This document shows, in pieces, positions 16,900-24,483 of a stretch of 26,125 nucleotides of DNA. Origin of the DNA: an uncultured Oscillospiraceae bacterium (GTDB taxonomy: Bacteria > Bacillota > Clostridia > Oscillospirales > Acutalibacteraceae); assembly GCA_910588935.1 (NCBI GenBank), contig CAJUSM010000040.1, positions 1 to 26,125 on the forward strand. Direction: 5' to 3'. Below the pieces are notes generated by a model that was given only the letters and a program-made list of their open reading frames with translations, had not been told where the DNA came from and did not search any database. Made by a program: the position numbers and the translations under genes. Within the stretch, counting starts at the first letter, position 1, and each line of letters begins with the position of its first letter.

Positions 16900-16930
16900 A
16901 CAGGCGAACCCTCGCCGAGAGCTCGCCTGT
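16900..16930 (-). terminator. Terminator of the Nudix gene
   Basis: ACAGGCGA (16900-16907) pairs with TCGCCTGT (16923-16930), with a GAGC-rich loop. Read leftward the stem is followed by TTTTCGTC. It separates the Nudix gene from the GH25 gene. Confidence 0.65.
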
Positions 16931-17006
16931 CTCATAGTTCAAAAATTTTTATCCAGCGGCAAATCGTATGTGGAGCGTGAAAAAGACCAGAGGCTTTCTG
17001 TTTTGG

Positions 17007-17438
17007 TCAAATGCCCTCTCGCTCCAAAAAGGCCATAAAGGCCCGCAGCACCTCCCGGTCGTTCTCGTAGGTGATTAGCTTTATGGCCTGAGAAAGAGTT
17101 GCCCAGCGCACATCCTCCACCTCCGCCTCTTGGCGGGCCAGCCGCCCCCCAGAGGGGCAGGCGGCAAAGTAGATGACATCCTTCATAACCCGGGGCTTGG
17201 GGGAATAGGTAACCACCTTGCGAAAGCCCTTGTTCAGCTTTACCTTTAGGCCAGTTTCCTCCCAAATCTCCCGGCGGGCGGTTTCCTCTTCTGTTTCGCC
17301 CGCCTCCACATGGCCCTTAGGGAAAGCCCAGTGCCCCCCATTTTTGTGGCGGATCACCAGCACCTGGGGCATTCCCTCCGCTTCTCTGTACACAACAGCG
17401 CCGCAGGATTTTTCCATTTTGATTGCGTTGATTTTCAT
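17007..17438 (-). CDS. Nudix hydrolase
   Basis: A 143-aa protein of the Nudix superfamily, which hydrolyses nucleoside diphosphates linked to another moiety. The full Nudix box GX5EX7REUXEEXGU is present as GHVEAGETEEETARREIWEETGL-type sequence at about residues 41-63; the first part reads FPKGHVEAGETEEETARREI. The start ATG follows GGGAGGT. The fold is single-domain, so the substrate (ADP-ribose, NTP, Ap4A-type or RNA cap) is open; HWAFPKGH suggests an Ap4A-like branch. It lies behind galM on the same strand but is separated by 95 bp with a hairpin. It probably cleans up aberrant nucleotides. Confidence 0.92.
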   Translation of the reverse strand: MKINAIKMEKSCGAVVYREAEGMPQVLVIRHKNGGHWAFPKGHVEAGETEEETARREIWEETGLKVKLNKGFRKVVTYSPKPRVMKDVIYFAACPSGGRLARQEAEVEDVRWATLSQAIKLITYENDREVLRAFMAFLEREGI

Positions 17439-17459
17439 TTCGTACCTCCCAGACCAGAT

Positions 17460-17494
17460 CAGGAGGCACAGCCAAAAAACGGCCCTGCCTCCTG
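17460..17494. other. Hairpin between galM and the Nudix gene
   Basis: CAGGAGGCA (17460-17468) pairs with TGCCTCCTG (17486-17494), with an inner GCC/GGC pairing. No T-tract follows on either strand, so it is not a standard terminator. It lies about 20 bp before the Nudix start. Its CCTCC on the minus strand could also pair with the Nudix ribosome binding site GGGAGG. Confidence 0.5.
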
Positions 17495-17533
17495 TAGGGG
17501 ATCTGCTTGTGTCACACTTGTGTCGGCTTGTTC

Positions 17534-18580
17534 TTACCTAGCTGAAAACTTATACACGGTCTCACTGGCAAAAGGCTGGCCTTTCTCCAAGAAGCCTCCT
17601 GGAAAATGGTCGTGGTGCATGGTATCCGGATAAAACTGGGTTTCCAAGCAAAACGCAGTATGGGGCCGCATAGGCTGGCCATCCTTGCCGGTTAAGCCGG
17701 GCCCCGGCCGGTTAAAGGTGTACAGCTGTACCCCCGGCATATCGGTAAAAACTTCCATAACCCGACCGCTGTCGGGCTCATAAGCCTCCGCAATTTTCCG
17801 GAACCCGGAGGAATCGATGCAGAAATTGTGGTCGTAACCCCCACACAGCTTGATCAGATGGTCGTCTGCAAACATATCCTGACCCAAAAGTTTGGGGCTA
17901 CGGAAATCCAAAGGCCCATTTTCCACCTGGATAAACTGACCAGTAGGAATCAGGTCATCCCGAACCTGGGTAACCCGCTGGGCATTGATGGTTAGGCTTG
18001 TACCCAACACATCCTTCCCCGGGTCGCCAGAAAGATTGAAAAAGCTGTGGTTGGTGGGGTTATATGGCGTTGTGGCGTCGCTTTCTGCCTGGTAGCTGAT
18101 CTTAAGGCAATTGCCCTTGGTTAGGGTATAAGTAATGCTGGCCTCCAGGTTTCCCGGAAAGCCCTCTTCCCCATCTGGGCTTTTCAATGTAAAGCGAACC
18201 CAAGGCTCCTCATCGTCCTGGGCATGCCCCTGCCACAAAGCCTGATGAAAGCCGCCGGGACCTCCGTGAAGAGAATTTTGCCCGTCATTTTTAGCCAGGC
18301 TGTATTCCCGGCCCTCCAGGGTAAAGGCCGCGCCGTCTATGCGGTTGCCCCAGCGGCCAATTGCCGCGCCCTGATAATTGGCGCCAAAATACTCTTCTAG
18401 CGTGCGGTGGCCCAAAACCACATCTCCCAGTTTCCCGTCTCTGTCTGGAACCTGCAGGGAAAGAATACGGCAGCCATAGTTTGTCACGGTAAGAAACATA
18501 TTATTCCCGTTGGAAAGCGTATAGGCTGTTACATCGCGTCCATCAGGCAGCTGGCCAAAGGGTTTGGTTTCTACTGCCAT
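17534..18580 (-). CDS. galM: Aldose 1-epimerase (mutarotase)
   Basis: A 348-aa cytoplasmic enzyme that interconverts the alpha and beta anomers of glucose or galactose. The expected catalytic residues are seen: His in NSLHGGPGG, His in PTNHSFFNL, and Glu in FCLETQFYPD near the C-terminus. YDHNF and GRWGNRID are also family motifs. Length is normal. The ATG overlaps the end region of glcK by tight spacing (3 bp gap), and its ribosome binding site AAGGAAGG lies inside the glcK end, so the two are translated from one transcript. The genes together prepare free sugars for phosphorylation. Confidence 0.95.
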   Translation of the reverse strand: MAVETKPFGQLPDGRDVTAYTLSNGNNMFLTVTNYGCRILSLQVPDRDGKLGDVVLGHRTLEEYFGANYQGAAIGRWGNRIDGAAFTLEGREYSLAKNDGQNSLHGGPGGFHQALWQGHAQDDEEPWVRFTLKSPDGEEGFPGNLEASITYTLTKGNCLKISYQAESDATTPYNPTNHSFFNLSGDPGKDVLGTSLTINAQRVTQVRDDLIPTGQFIQVENGPLDFRSPKLLGQDMFADDHLIKLCGGYDHNFCIDSSGFRKIAEAYEPDSGRVMEVFTDMPGVQLYTFNRPGPGLTGKDGQPMRPHTAFCLETQFYPDTMHHDHFPGGFLEKGQPFASETVYKFSAR

Positions 18581-18583
18581 AGC

Positions 18584-19540
18584 TCAGCCTTCCTTGCCCA
18601 GCATAGCCGCGCCAATAATCCCGGCGTCGTTGCCCAGCAGAGCCTTGCAAATTTTCGTTTTCGCGTTGGGATTGTGACCATACTGCTCTTTCTCCACAAT
18701 CACCCGCACCGGGGCCAAAAGGTTTTCACCCTCGTTGCCCACGCCGCCGCCTACACAGAGAATGTCCGGCTGGAAAATGTTGATCATATTGATAAGGCCT
18801 ACGCTCAAGTATTTTACATATTCATCTACAATCTTTTTGCCCACAGGGTCGCCCTGGCGCATTGCGTCGAAAGCTGTGCGGCCGTTCACTTTGTCAATGT
18901 CTCCGCCTACAATAGTCCACAGGGGCGCGTCCTTGGGGGCCTCGTCCATATGAAGCTTGGTCATCTTAATGAGGCCGGTAGCAGAGGCATAGGCCTCCCA
19001 GCAGCCTAGACGGCCGCAGGTGCAGGGCCAGCCGTCTGCTACAATAACCGTATGACCCAGCTCTGCCCCGGCAAAATTGCTGCCAGAGTAGATTTTGCCC
19101 TCAATGATTACACCGCCGCCCACGCCGGTGCCGAGGGTAATGGCAATGGCGTCCTTAGCGCCCTTTAAAGCGCCTGCCATATACTCGCCAAAGGCCGCGG
19201 CATTGGCGTCGTTCTCCATATAAATCGGTTTGCCGTCTAGGCGCTGAGAAAGCATTTGCTGCATGGGTGTATCCCGGAAAGGCAGGTTGTTGGCGTACTC
19301 AATAATGCCAGTAGCCTTGTTTACGGTGCCGGGAGAGCCCAGGCCCACCCAGGGCACATCGGCCAGGGTGATTCCAGCCTTCTCCAGGGCCTGCCGGGCC
19401 GTGGCAGCCATAGCGTCGGCAATTTGCTCCGCATTTTCAGTGGCAGTGGAGGAGTTGGCTTTCGCCACAATTTTGCAATCCTCGTTTACAACCCCTACGG
19501 CAATGTTAGTGCCGCCAAGGTCAATTCCCAGATAATACAT
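18584..19540 (-). CDS. glcK: ROK-family glucokinase
   Basis: A 318-aa sugar kinase that makes glucose 6-phosphate. The N-terminal phosphate loop is GIDLGGTNIAVGVV, and a second, ALGTGVGGGVI-type loop follows (ITLGTGVGGG). The ROK zinc site CTCGRLGCWEAYAS is complete (CxCGxxGCxE), and ENDANAAAFGE holds the catalytic Asp. No helix-turn-helix is present, so this is a kinase and not a ROK repressor. It is first in the glcK-galM operon behind the promoter at 19589-19617. AAGGAGTATGCGCT supplies the ribosome binding site. Substrate is probably glucose. Confidence 0.95.
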   Translation of the reverse strand: MYYLGIDLGGTNIAVGVVNEDCKIVAKANSSTATENAEQIADAMAATARQALEKAGITLADVPWVGLGSPGTVNKATGIIEYANNLPFRDTPMQQMLSQRLDGKPIYMENDANAAAFGEYMAGALKGAKDAIAITLGTGVGGGVIIEGKIYSGSNFAGAELGHTVIVADGWPCTCGRLGCWEAYASATGLIKMTKLHMDEAPKDAPLWTIVGGDIDKVNGRTAFDAMRQGDPVGKKIVDEYVKYLSVGLINMINIFQPDILCVGGGVGNEGENLLAPVRVIVEKEQYGHNPNAKTKICKALLGNDAGIIGAAMLGKEG

Positions 19541-19588
19541 AGCGCATACTCCTTAACTTAATAGATTGGGGGTTCCCCTTTGCATATC

Positions 19589-19617
19589 AGTATACTATAT
19601 TTTGCCCATGAAAGCAA
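19589..19617 (-). promoter_or_regulatory. Sigma-70-type promoter of glcK-galM
   Basis: On the minus strand TTGCTT, a 17-bp spacer and TATACT lie about 50 bp before the glcK start. Both hexamers are close to consensus and the spacing is optimal. The spacer has an A/T-rich stretch. No operator-like palindrome is obvious in the leader. Confidence 0.75.
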
Positions 19618-19671
19618 ATACTTTCAGAGATTTTCCCTAGTTTTTTTAAAAAGATTCTGCTCTTGCCCCCC

Positions 19672-19700
19672 TTGCTTTTTTGAGTTTTTCGTGGTAAAAT
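19672..19700 (+). promoter_or_regulatory. Promoter of the tRNA-Leu gene
   Basis: TTGCTT (19672-19677), 17 bp, then TAAAAT (19695-19700), ending 9 bp before the tRNA 5' end. The layout matches a monocistronic tRNA promoter. Confidence 0.75.
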
Positions 19701-19709
19701 AGCAGAAAC

Positions 19710-19796
19710 GCCGCCGTGGTGGAATTGGCAGACACAAGGGACTTAAAATCCCTCGGCAGCAATGTCGTACCGGTTCAAGCCCGGTCGGCGGCACCA
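19710..19796 (+). tRNA. tRNA-Leu (anticodon TAA)
   Basis: An 87-nt class II tRNA. The acceptor arms GCCGCCG (19710-19716) and CGGCGGC (19786-19792) pair perfectly, followed by A73 and an encoded CCA. The anticodon stem AGGGA/TCCCT holds the loop CTTAAAA, so the anticodon is TAA and reads UUA (and UUG). The long variable arm and the GGTTCAAGCC T-arm fit leucine. It has its own promoter and terminator. The accessory mobile-element region begins just beyond it. Confidence 0.96.
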
Positions 19797-19824
19797 TATT
19801 TACACATCTTAAAAGATGCTACAC

Positions 19825-19856
19825 CGAAAAAACCCCGGAATTCCGGGGTTTTTTCG
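19825..19856 (+). terminator. Palindromic terminator of tRNA-Leu
   Basis: A perfect 32-bp palindrome: CG, six A, CCCCGGAATTCCGGGG, six T, CG. It acts as an intrinsic terminator in either direction. It ends the tRNA unit. Confidence 0.85.
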
Positions 19857-20063
19857 CGTTCAAGAGGCCAAGCAACGCGCTTTGCGCTTATGCTCCAACG
19901 ACCGTCAGGTTGTAACGTGTTTTTAGGGATGCCATACCCGATTTTGGGATCTGAACCTGTGTAGTTGAGAAAAGCGAGCCAGGGCAGAAGAAAAACAAAA
20001 TATTTTTTGAGAGGAACCAGAGAGAAATCTTTGGCCCCCTCAGCCTGTCAAAAAGCAGCCTGC
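19857..20063. other. Gene-free interval next to the IS remnant
   Basis: No gene or RNA is seen. Near 20036-20090 the sequence TCAGCCTGTCAAAAAGCAGCCTG has the look of an IS1182-type end (family ends often read CTGTCTCAAAA-like). The other end could not be matched, so this is only suggestive. It adjoins the transposase pseudogene. Confidence 0.3.
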
Positions 20064-20735
20064 CTAGGGAACTTCCAGACAGGCCGCAAAAGCAGGAAAA
20101 AATAGGGGCAAAATAGTAGGTGGACAGCGCCCGCCATCGCTAAATGCTTTTTTGCACATGTGTGGAGTTTTATAGGCGGAATCCGCCACAATGGTTTCAA
20201 TCTCCAGGAAGGTCTGGGTCACTTTATCGTAAACTTCATCGAAAGCCACGCTGTTATGGACATTGCCTACGGTTACCACCGTTTCCAGCACATAGTCGTT
20301 CTTTGTCGCAGGCGGTGTAGGCCTCATAGTCAAACTGCCGCTGGTGTTCCCTCTTCACCGTTTTGAAACCCGCCTTTTTCCGTGGGTTTCCCGATCTGCA
20401 TTGATCTCTGCCCACAGTTCCTTTTGATACCCCTTGGCCCCGGGGTCAACGCCCCCGCGCTGACCGCCTCCTCCAATATCCAGTGGAACACCGCCTCTAT
20501 CGTTTCTTGGGTGAAACGGTGCCGGAAGCTATAGCTCACTGTGGAGAAGTGGGGCGGCTCCTCACTTAGCGTATATCACAAAAACCACCGGTACGCCACA
20601 TCTGTCTGTGCTCTGCGCAGCGTCCCACGCAGCGAAGATTTCCCGTCCAGATGCTGCAGCAGAACAATCTTGAACAGCGCCACTGGGTCAATGCTGTACC
20701 GCCCCTCGCTTATTTTTCTATCGTACTAACATCTT
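20064..20735 (-). pseudogene. IS1182-type transposase pseudogene
   Basis: Reading leftward from about 20735, successive frames give recognisable IS1182-family pieces: SIDPVALFKIVLLQHLDGKS and DVAYRWFL, then a TGA stop where Gly of the FLGY motif is expected, then EEPPHFSTVSYSFRHRFTQ and EAVFHWILEEAV, then after a frameshift ELWAEINADRETHGK, then QRQFDYEAYTACDK, and after another frameshift NDYVLETVVTVGNVHNSVAF and IVADSAYKTPHMCKKAF. The first ~25 residues and the C-terminal third are missing, and part of the linker is deleted. There is one nonsense codon and at least two frameshifts, so it cannot move. The family call rests on these motifs. Confidence 0.8.
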
Positions 20736-20973
20736 AATTGTCCCTCTTCTGTTTCCTTTATGCATAAAAATGGAATTATAACGTAACACATTGTCCTCTT
20801 CCTAAAAAAGCAGACACAAGAATCCAAAAAAGCGAATGAACACCAAGCACTCAAGCGGCAAGCCCAAAGCGATCTGGTGACAGCCCACCGAAAGCAGAAT
20901 GCGGGGGCAAAGAGAAAAAGCTTCAATATACTCAAATATATCACTTCGAGCCTGCGCGGGTGGCATAGCGGCG
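20736..20973. other. Unassigned stretch inside the IS graveyard
   Basis: No gene is supported. A plus-strand frame at about 20800-20990 encodes a Lys/Gln-rich low-complexity segment (KKQTQESKKANEHQALKRQA), which may be a scrap of a mobile-element protein; its family is unknown. It lacks a clear start or ribosome binding site. Confidence 0.3.
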
Positions 20974-21080
20974 CATATGCACAAGTCCTTGACCAGAGTA
21001 TGCATACGGGCTTTTTAAGATCTCGATCACATCCTTTTGCTCCGCTATTTGTTTGCGTAGGGCGCAATTCTCCTCCTCCC
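20974..21080 (-). pseudogene. IS3-type OrfA C-terminal scrap
   Basis: A short minus-strand segment reads EENCALRKQIAEQKDVIEIL, the leucine-zipper-like coiled coil near the end of many IS3-family OrfA proteins (usually ending ILKKA). The flanking codons (SPYAYSGQGL) are less clear. There is no N-terminal helix-turn-helix and no OrfB. Resemblance is by eye only; it could also be a chance coiled coil. Confidence 0.35.
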
Positions 21081-21118
21081 CGGATATTTCAGATACTGGA
21101 AGGGATGGGCATACAGAT

Positions 21119-21358
21119 ATATACACCTGGCACAACTTATCAAGTGGGGCTGAAACGGGAAACCTTCTCGTATGATGCACAAACGGATCAATTCATTTGC
21201 CCCAAAGGAAAACAACTCCCATTGCGCAGTTTGGAGCGCTGGAAACGCGGCATAATTTAACACACCTTTTCCGGCAAGGCTTAGGGGCATCGGAAGGTCA
21301 CTGCCTCTTGTCAGCAATCGCTTTTAACATGAAGCGCATGGTTCGCTGCCTAGGCTAA
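21119..21358 (+). pseudogene. Tail of a second IS1182-type transposase, plus strand
   Basis: A plus-strand frame reads IQIYTPGTTYQVGLKRETF and YDAQTDQFICPKGKQLPLRS, the conserved Cys-containing region before the catalytic Glu in IS1182 transposases. It continues with a deletion and frame change to a second frame, LTHLFRQGLGASEGHCLLSA and IAFNMKRMVRCLG, then stop TAA (21356-21358), the usual C-terminal end of these proteins. The catalytic Glu segment is missing. It runs opposite to the copy at 20064-20735, so it represents a different insertion or an inverted rearrangement. Confidence 0.7.
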
Positions 21359-21560
21359 GCGCCTATGGCGGTTTCCTGCTCATAGCTCAGACCGGTGTAA
21401 ATTAGACATGCGATTATTAGATTGTCTCCACCGTTCATCTTGCGCGTGGCCTCAATGCGCCGCTGGACGTTTATGACGTTATAGCTGCCGTCCCGGTGGC
21501 TGACCCCGATGAGCGGCAAATAGACCGGATCCCAGCACCCGATCAGGGCGTTCACGTCGC
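21355..21560 (-). pseudogene. ParB/sulfiredoxin-fold fragment
   Basis: The minus-strand frame ends LPLIGVSHRDGSYNVINVQR, RIEATRKMNGGDNLIIACLI and YTGLSYEQE, which aligns with ParB/Srx domains whose motif is usually VIDGQHRIxATR. The core motif is altered (INVQRR for IDGQHR). Only ~65 residues remain, with no start region, and the upstream end runs into the kinase fragment on the other strand near 21560-21580. The family is typical of plasmids, conjugative elements and phages. Its stop codon overlaps the transposase tail's stop. Confidence 0.6.
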
Positions 21561-21570
21561 CGGGCTTTAC

Positions 21571-21973
21571 CGAGTGCTGATCCACGATATCCGGAGGCAC
21601 CTGACCGCTATAAAAGGGCTTGCCCAGGAGCAGAGCGCGGATTCTGTGGTGGACTATGTTACCAGGATGAAAGCGTTGCCAGCCCTGCAAAGCAAAGCGC
21701 GGTATTGCGATAATCCTATCCTATGCTAAATGTGGTGCTCTCCCGCTATGGAGATACACATTCTGACGCAAATCTCTTTGTTCCCCTGACAAACTTCTGC
21801 GACAGTGAGCCACTTAAAGACAGTGCCGGTAATTTCTTGACACGCAAGCTGAACAAGGAGTGCATGGAATGGGGCAGAAAAGTATTAAGAGAGCCGTGAA
21901 GAAATATGGCGGTACTTTAGAACACCGATATAGCAAGGAAATCCATCTGTTCCACACGTCTATTTTATTTTGA
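21571..21973 (+). pseudogene. GHKL-type sensor histidine kinase, 5'-truncated and frameshifted
   Basis: The dimerisation His motif is seen as LIHDIRRHLTAIKGLAQEQ, followed by VVDYVTRMKALPALQ and YCDNPI. After a frame break, NVVLSRYGD follows in another frame, then a less typical stretch, and after a further one-base break HGMGQKSIKRAVKKYGGTLE and the final FHTSILF and TGA. This is the ATP-binding G2 box and C-terminus of AgrC-like/GHKL kinases. The sensor domain and much of the N and G1 boxes are absent. A terminator follows at 21992-22037. No partner response regulator is in view. Confidence 0.7.
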
Positions 21974-21991
21974 GAAAGTACACTGTGATAT

Positions 21992-22037
21992 GTACACCCC
22001 TTTTTTGACCATGCTTGTCAAAAAGGGGTGCATTTTT
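21992..22037 (+). terminator. Intrinsic terminator after the kinase fragment
   Basis: CACCCCTTTTTTGAC (21995-22009) pairs with GTCAAAAAGGGGTG (22017-22030) with one bulged base, followed by CATTTTTG. It lies about 20 bp after the kinase stop codon. Because the arms are A/T-rich next to GGGG, it could act in both directions. Confidence 0.75.
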
Positions 22038-22153
22038 GCAGAAAACCCGCTGCTTTCTAAGGTTCCCGGCGCTTCAGCAAGATAGAATTTAATCGATACA
22101 AAAATACTTATATACCAAAAAGTGTTGTTTTTTTACCGTTCGTGCAGAGCTAC

Positions 22154-22182
22154 TTGAAAACGAAAAGCACTTGTGCTAAACT
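22154..22182 (+). promoter_or_regulatory. Promoter of the binding-lipoprotein gene
   Basis: TTGAAA (22154-22159), 17 bp, TAAACT (22177-22182) lie within the 372-bp gap before the lipoprotein. The transcript would have a leader of about 155 nt containing the poly-G tract at 22329-22338. Nothing else in 22040-22345 is clearly a gene. Confidence 0.6.
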
Positions 22183-22328
22183 ATGGATTGCTCTGTACAT
22201 GGCGGTATAAACGATTATTATGAATACGAAACAGCTATTGTCCTGCGTAACACCTTTTATTCTGCAGCGAGATAATGATAAGGAAGTAAATCCTTCGGGG
22301 TTTGTTTCCTGCTTATCTGCATATCAAT

Positions 22329-22338
22329 GGGGGGGGGG
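22329..22338 (+). repeat. Ten-G homopolymer just before the lipoprotein start
   Basis: A run of ten G lies 7 bp before the ATG at 22346, in the place of the ribosome binding site. Homopolymers of this length in leaders can slip. The run lies in the same reading frame as an upstream open frame that starts at 22220. Confidence 0.75.
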
Positions 22339-22345
22339 AATAAAA

Positions 22346-23665
22346 ATGAATTATAAACACAAACGGCATCACCACAAAATAATAGCTTTTCTCTTTCTCT
22401 TTTGTCTTTTTACTTCAATCGCCGGGTGTTCAAGAAATACACCAGAAAACCAGAGCAGTCCAGGTGACACCCAGGCAACGGCAGAGGAAGCAGAGGAAAA
22501 TCTTAGCAAACCGGTGGTGACAGTGCTGATGGATTTGCCGGTGGAGGCAGACTACATGCCGGGTGAGTTTTCAAAAACCTTGGAAGCGATGCCAGGTTAC
22601 GGCGAAGACTTTATGGTGCGGTTTGAGAGTCTGCCTAAGTCAGGAGCAGACCGGGATACAACTCTTACTCGCATACGCACGGAGATACTGGCCGGAAAAG
22701 GGCCGGATTTGTTCTTGTGCGCACAAAAACTATATGGAGTCACTGCCGGACCAGATGATACGCCGTTTTTCCCGTTCCCGATGCAGGCCATGGCAAACCA
22801 TTTGTTTTTGCCTCTAGACGACTACATAGAAAAAGCGGAGTATATGGATATGGGCGCGATGCAGCCAACGGTCATGGCGGCGGGGTGCAACGAGGAGGGT
22901 CGGCAGATCATACCTTTAACCTACACATTCGAGGCTACTTTCTTTGACAAAAAAGAATATGCTCCAGAACGGGATTTCCCTATGACATGGGAGGAAATGC
23001 TGGATGACCCAGACCCTGTAATCCGATATGTTGCTTCTTCTGCTGGATCACGACTACAGGATATTATCGGCGAATTGGCAGACTATTCCAAGGATGTTCC
23101 AGCCTTTTCAGAGGAGGAGCTTCACTCATGGGCTGGGATGTGGAAGGATGCTTGGCAGACATTGCCTGAGAATATGAAAGAAGAAATATTGCAGACGGTT
23201 CCGTTTACTCCACTCAGCCTCAGCAATTCTGCTGTTGATTTGAGCAGTGACCAGGAGTACACTATTATCCCTGCCTATAACCGTGACAGAGGAATCACCG
23301 CAAATATCACGACCTTTGCAGCCATCAATCGCAATGCCCGCCGCCCTGATGAGGCATTTAAAATCATTGACTATCTGATGAAGCCACAGATTCAGCTTAG
23401 CAGCCCTCTTTTTCAGAACCGCATGGAGGGAATACCAGTGTATATGTTTACAAGTGATGATAAAGCAGTCCTGACTAGTTCGTGGAATATGAGCGAAGCA
23501 AATTTCAAGACGTTTTCTGCTTTGAGGGAGCAGATCAACACTGCCAAATTTCTGGGACCGCTGGATGCGTGCCTATGGAGTGTTCAAACTTATGATAAAG
23601 ATGTAATGGAAAAGTCAGTACATGAGCAGTATATTTTGATGCAGATGTACCTGGCGGAAAGTTGA
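22346..23665 (+). CDS. Sugar-type ABC transporter solute-binding lipoprotein
   Basis: About 439 aa. The ATG at 22346 gives a classical lipoprotein signal: basic KHKRHHHK, a hydrophobic core, and lipobox SIAGC with the lipidated Cys at residue 28. A Ser/Thr/Glu-rich linker follows, then an extracellular binding-protein family 1 fold with IRTEILAGKGPDLFL early and NRNARRPDEAFKIIDYLMKP late, as in carbohydrate-binding proteins. A start at 22220 would hide the signal peptide, so it is rejected. The downstream permeases are broken and the ATPase is absent, so the transporter cannot work as coded here. Codon use is more AT-rich than the left-hand genes. Confidence 0.85.
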   Translation: MNYKHKRHHHKIIAFLFLFCLFTSIAGCSRNTPENQSSPGDTQATAEEAEENLSKPVVTVLMDLPVEADYMPGEFSKTLEAMPGYGEDFMVRFESLPKSGADRDTTLTRIRTEILAGKGPDLFLCAQKLYGVTAGPDDTPFFPFPMQAMANHLFLPLDDYIEKAEYMDMGAMQPTVMAAGCNEEGRQIIPLTYTFEATFFDKKEYAPERDFPMTWEEMLDDPDPVIRYVASSAGSRLQDIIGELADYSKDVPAFSEEELHSWAGMWKDAWQTLPENMKEEILQTVPFTPLSLSNSAVDLSSDQEYTIIPAYNRDRGITANITTFAAINRNARRPDEAFKIIDYLMKPQIQLSSPLFQNRMEGIPVYMFTSDDKAVLTSSWNMSEANFKTFSALREQINTAKFLGPLDACLWSVQTYDKDVMEKSVHEQYILMQMYLAES

Positions 23666-23683
23666 TACTTAGAGGACAAATAA

Positions 23684-24205
23684 ATGAAAAAAGCAAAAGT
23701 GCTCTCCATGGCTGGTTATTGATAACCCCTTTACTTTTTGGATGCCTGCTGTTCTACGCCATCCCCTTCGTGCTGGTGATCCAATACTCGCTCTCCACCG
23801 GCAGCGGTAATTCCCTATACTTTATAGGGTTTATCAACTACCAGGACGTGACCGCCAACGGCATGTTCACCCTGGCATTCGGCAACACCATGCGCTTTCT
23901 AGCTGCGGCTCTGCCCCTCATCATGGTGCTGGCCTACGCCATAGCCCTGCTCATGTAGAAACACGCCAGCAGGCACAAGCTGCTAAAATCCGTGTTCCTG
24001 TTCCCTTACATCATGCCAGTCGTTGGCGCGGTGATTCTAGTGGAACTGCTCTTTGCCGACTCCGGTCTGGTGCCCCGCGTTACTTGACGCCCTGGGCCTG
24101 CCTCTGGTGGACTGGCTGGGCGGGCCTGCGGCGTTCGGGGTGGTGCTGCTCTTGTACTTATGGAAAAGCACCGGCTACAGTGTGATTTTGCTGCTGGCGT
24201 TTATC
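23684..24205 (+). pseudogene. ABC permease 1, disrupted
   Basis: First membrane subunit of the sugar transporter. AGAGGA 8 bp before the ATG at 23684 looks like the true start, but only six A follow; seven would bring it into frame with KSALHGWLLITPLLFG and give a normal N-terminus. An overlapping TTG at 23662 keeps the frame open now. A TAG interrupts at 23956 after AIALLM (a Gln is expected), reading resumes with LLKSVFLFPYIMPVVGAVIL, and a further frameshift near 24085 leads to LDALGLPLVDWLGG and LWKSTGYSVILLLA. The protein then runs into permease 2. Confidence 0.8.
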
Positions 24206-24475
24206 TCCATCGCCCCCTTCTGCTATGTGCTGATTCTCAGATTTATTCCATCGGGCGGCGGCGTTACCTTTGACTATTATTATGACGTGTTCCTGGGCTC
24301 GCCCCAATACCTCCTGCGATTCTGGAAGAGCATGGGCATCTGTCTGTGCATCGTTGCGGGACAGCTTGCGGTGTCGGTGCTTACGGGATACGGCTTCGCA
24401 AAATGCGAGTTTCGAGGTCGGGATACCCTGCTGTTCGTCCTTATGATCCCGATGGTGGCCGGAGATACCTGCTGC
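24205..24475 (+). pseudogene. ABC permease 2 fragment fused to permease 1 by deletion
   Basis: After VILLLA the frame enters a second, UgpE/MalG-type permease: ISIAPFCYVLILRF, then DYYYDVFLGSPQYLLRFWKS, CIVAGQLAVSVLTGYGFAKC and RGRDTLLFVLMIPMV. The end of permease 1 and the start of permease 2 are both missing, so a deletion joined them in frame. The EAA loop and C-terminus are lost where sequence related to an IS256-type transposase begins at about 24475-24484. It cannot form a working transporter. Confidence 0.75.
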
Positions 24476-24483
24476 CCCACAGG

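Noticed and set aside
17506..17525. CTTGTGTC direct repeat after galM
   Set aside because: Two 8-bp copies with no symmetry or promoter context; likely chance.
18407..19009. 200-codon plus-strand frame over glcK/galM
   Set aside because: Shadow of two intact genes, and no initiation signal.
19710..19796. tRNA-Leu as a proved attachment site
   Set aside because: No repeat of its 3' end and no integrase could be seen in this window.
22220..22345. Longer N-terminus for the binding lipoprotein
   Set aside because: It would bury the signal peptide and lipobox; the ATG at 22346 gives a standard lipoprotein.
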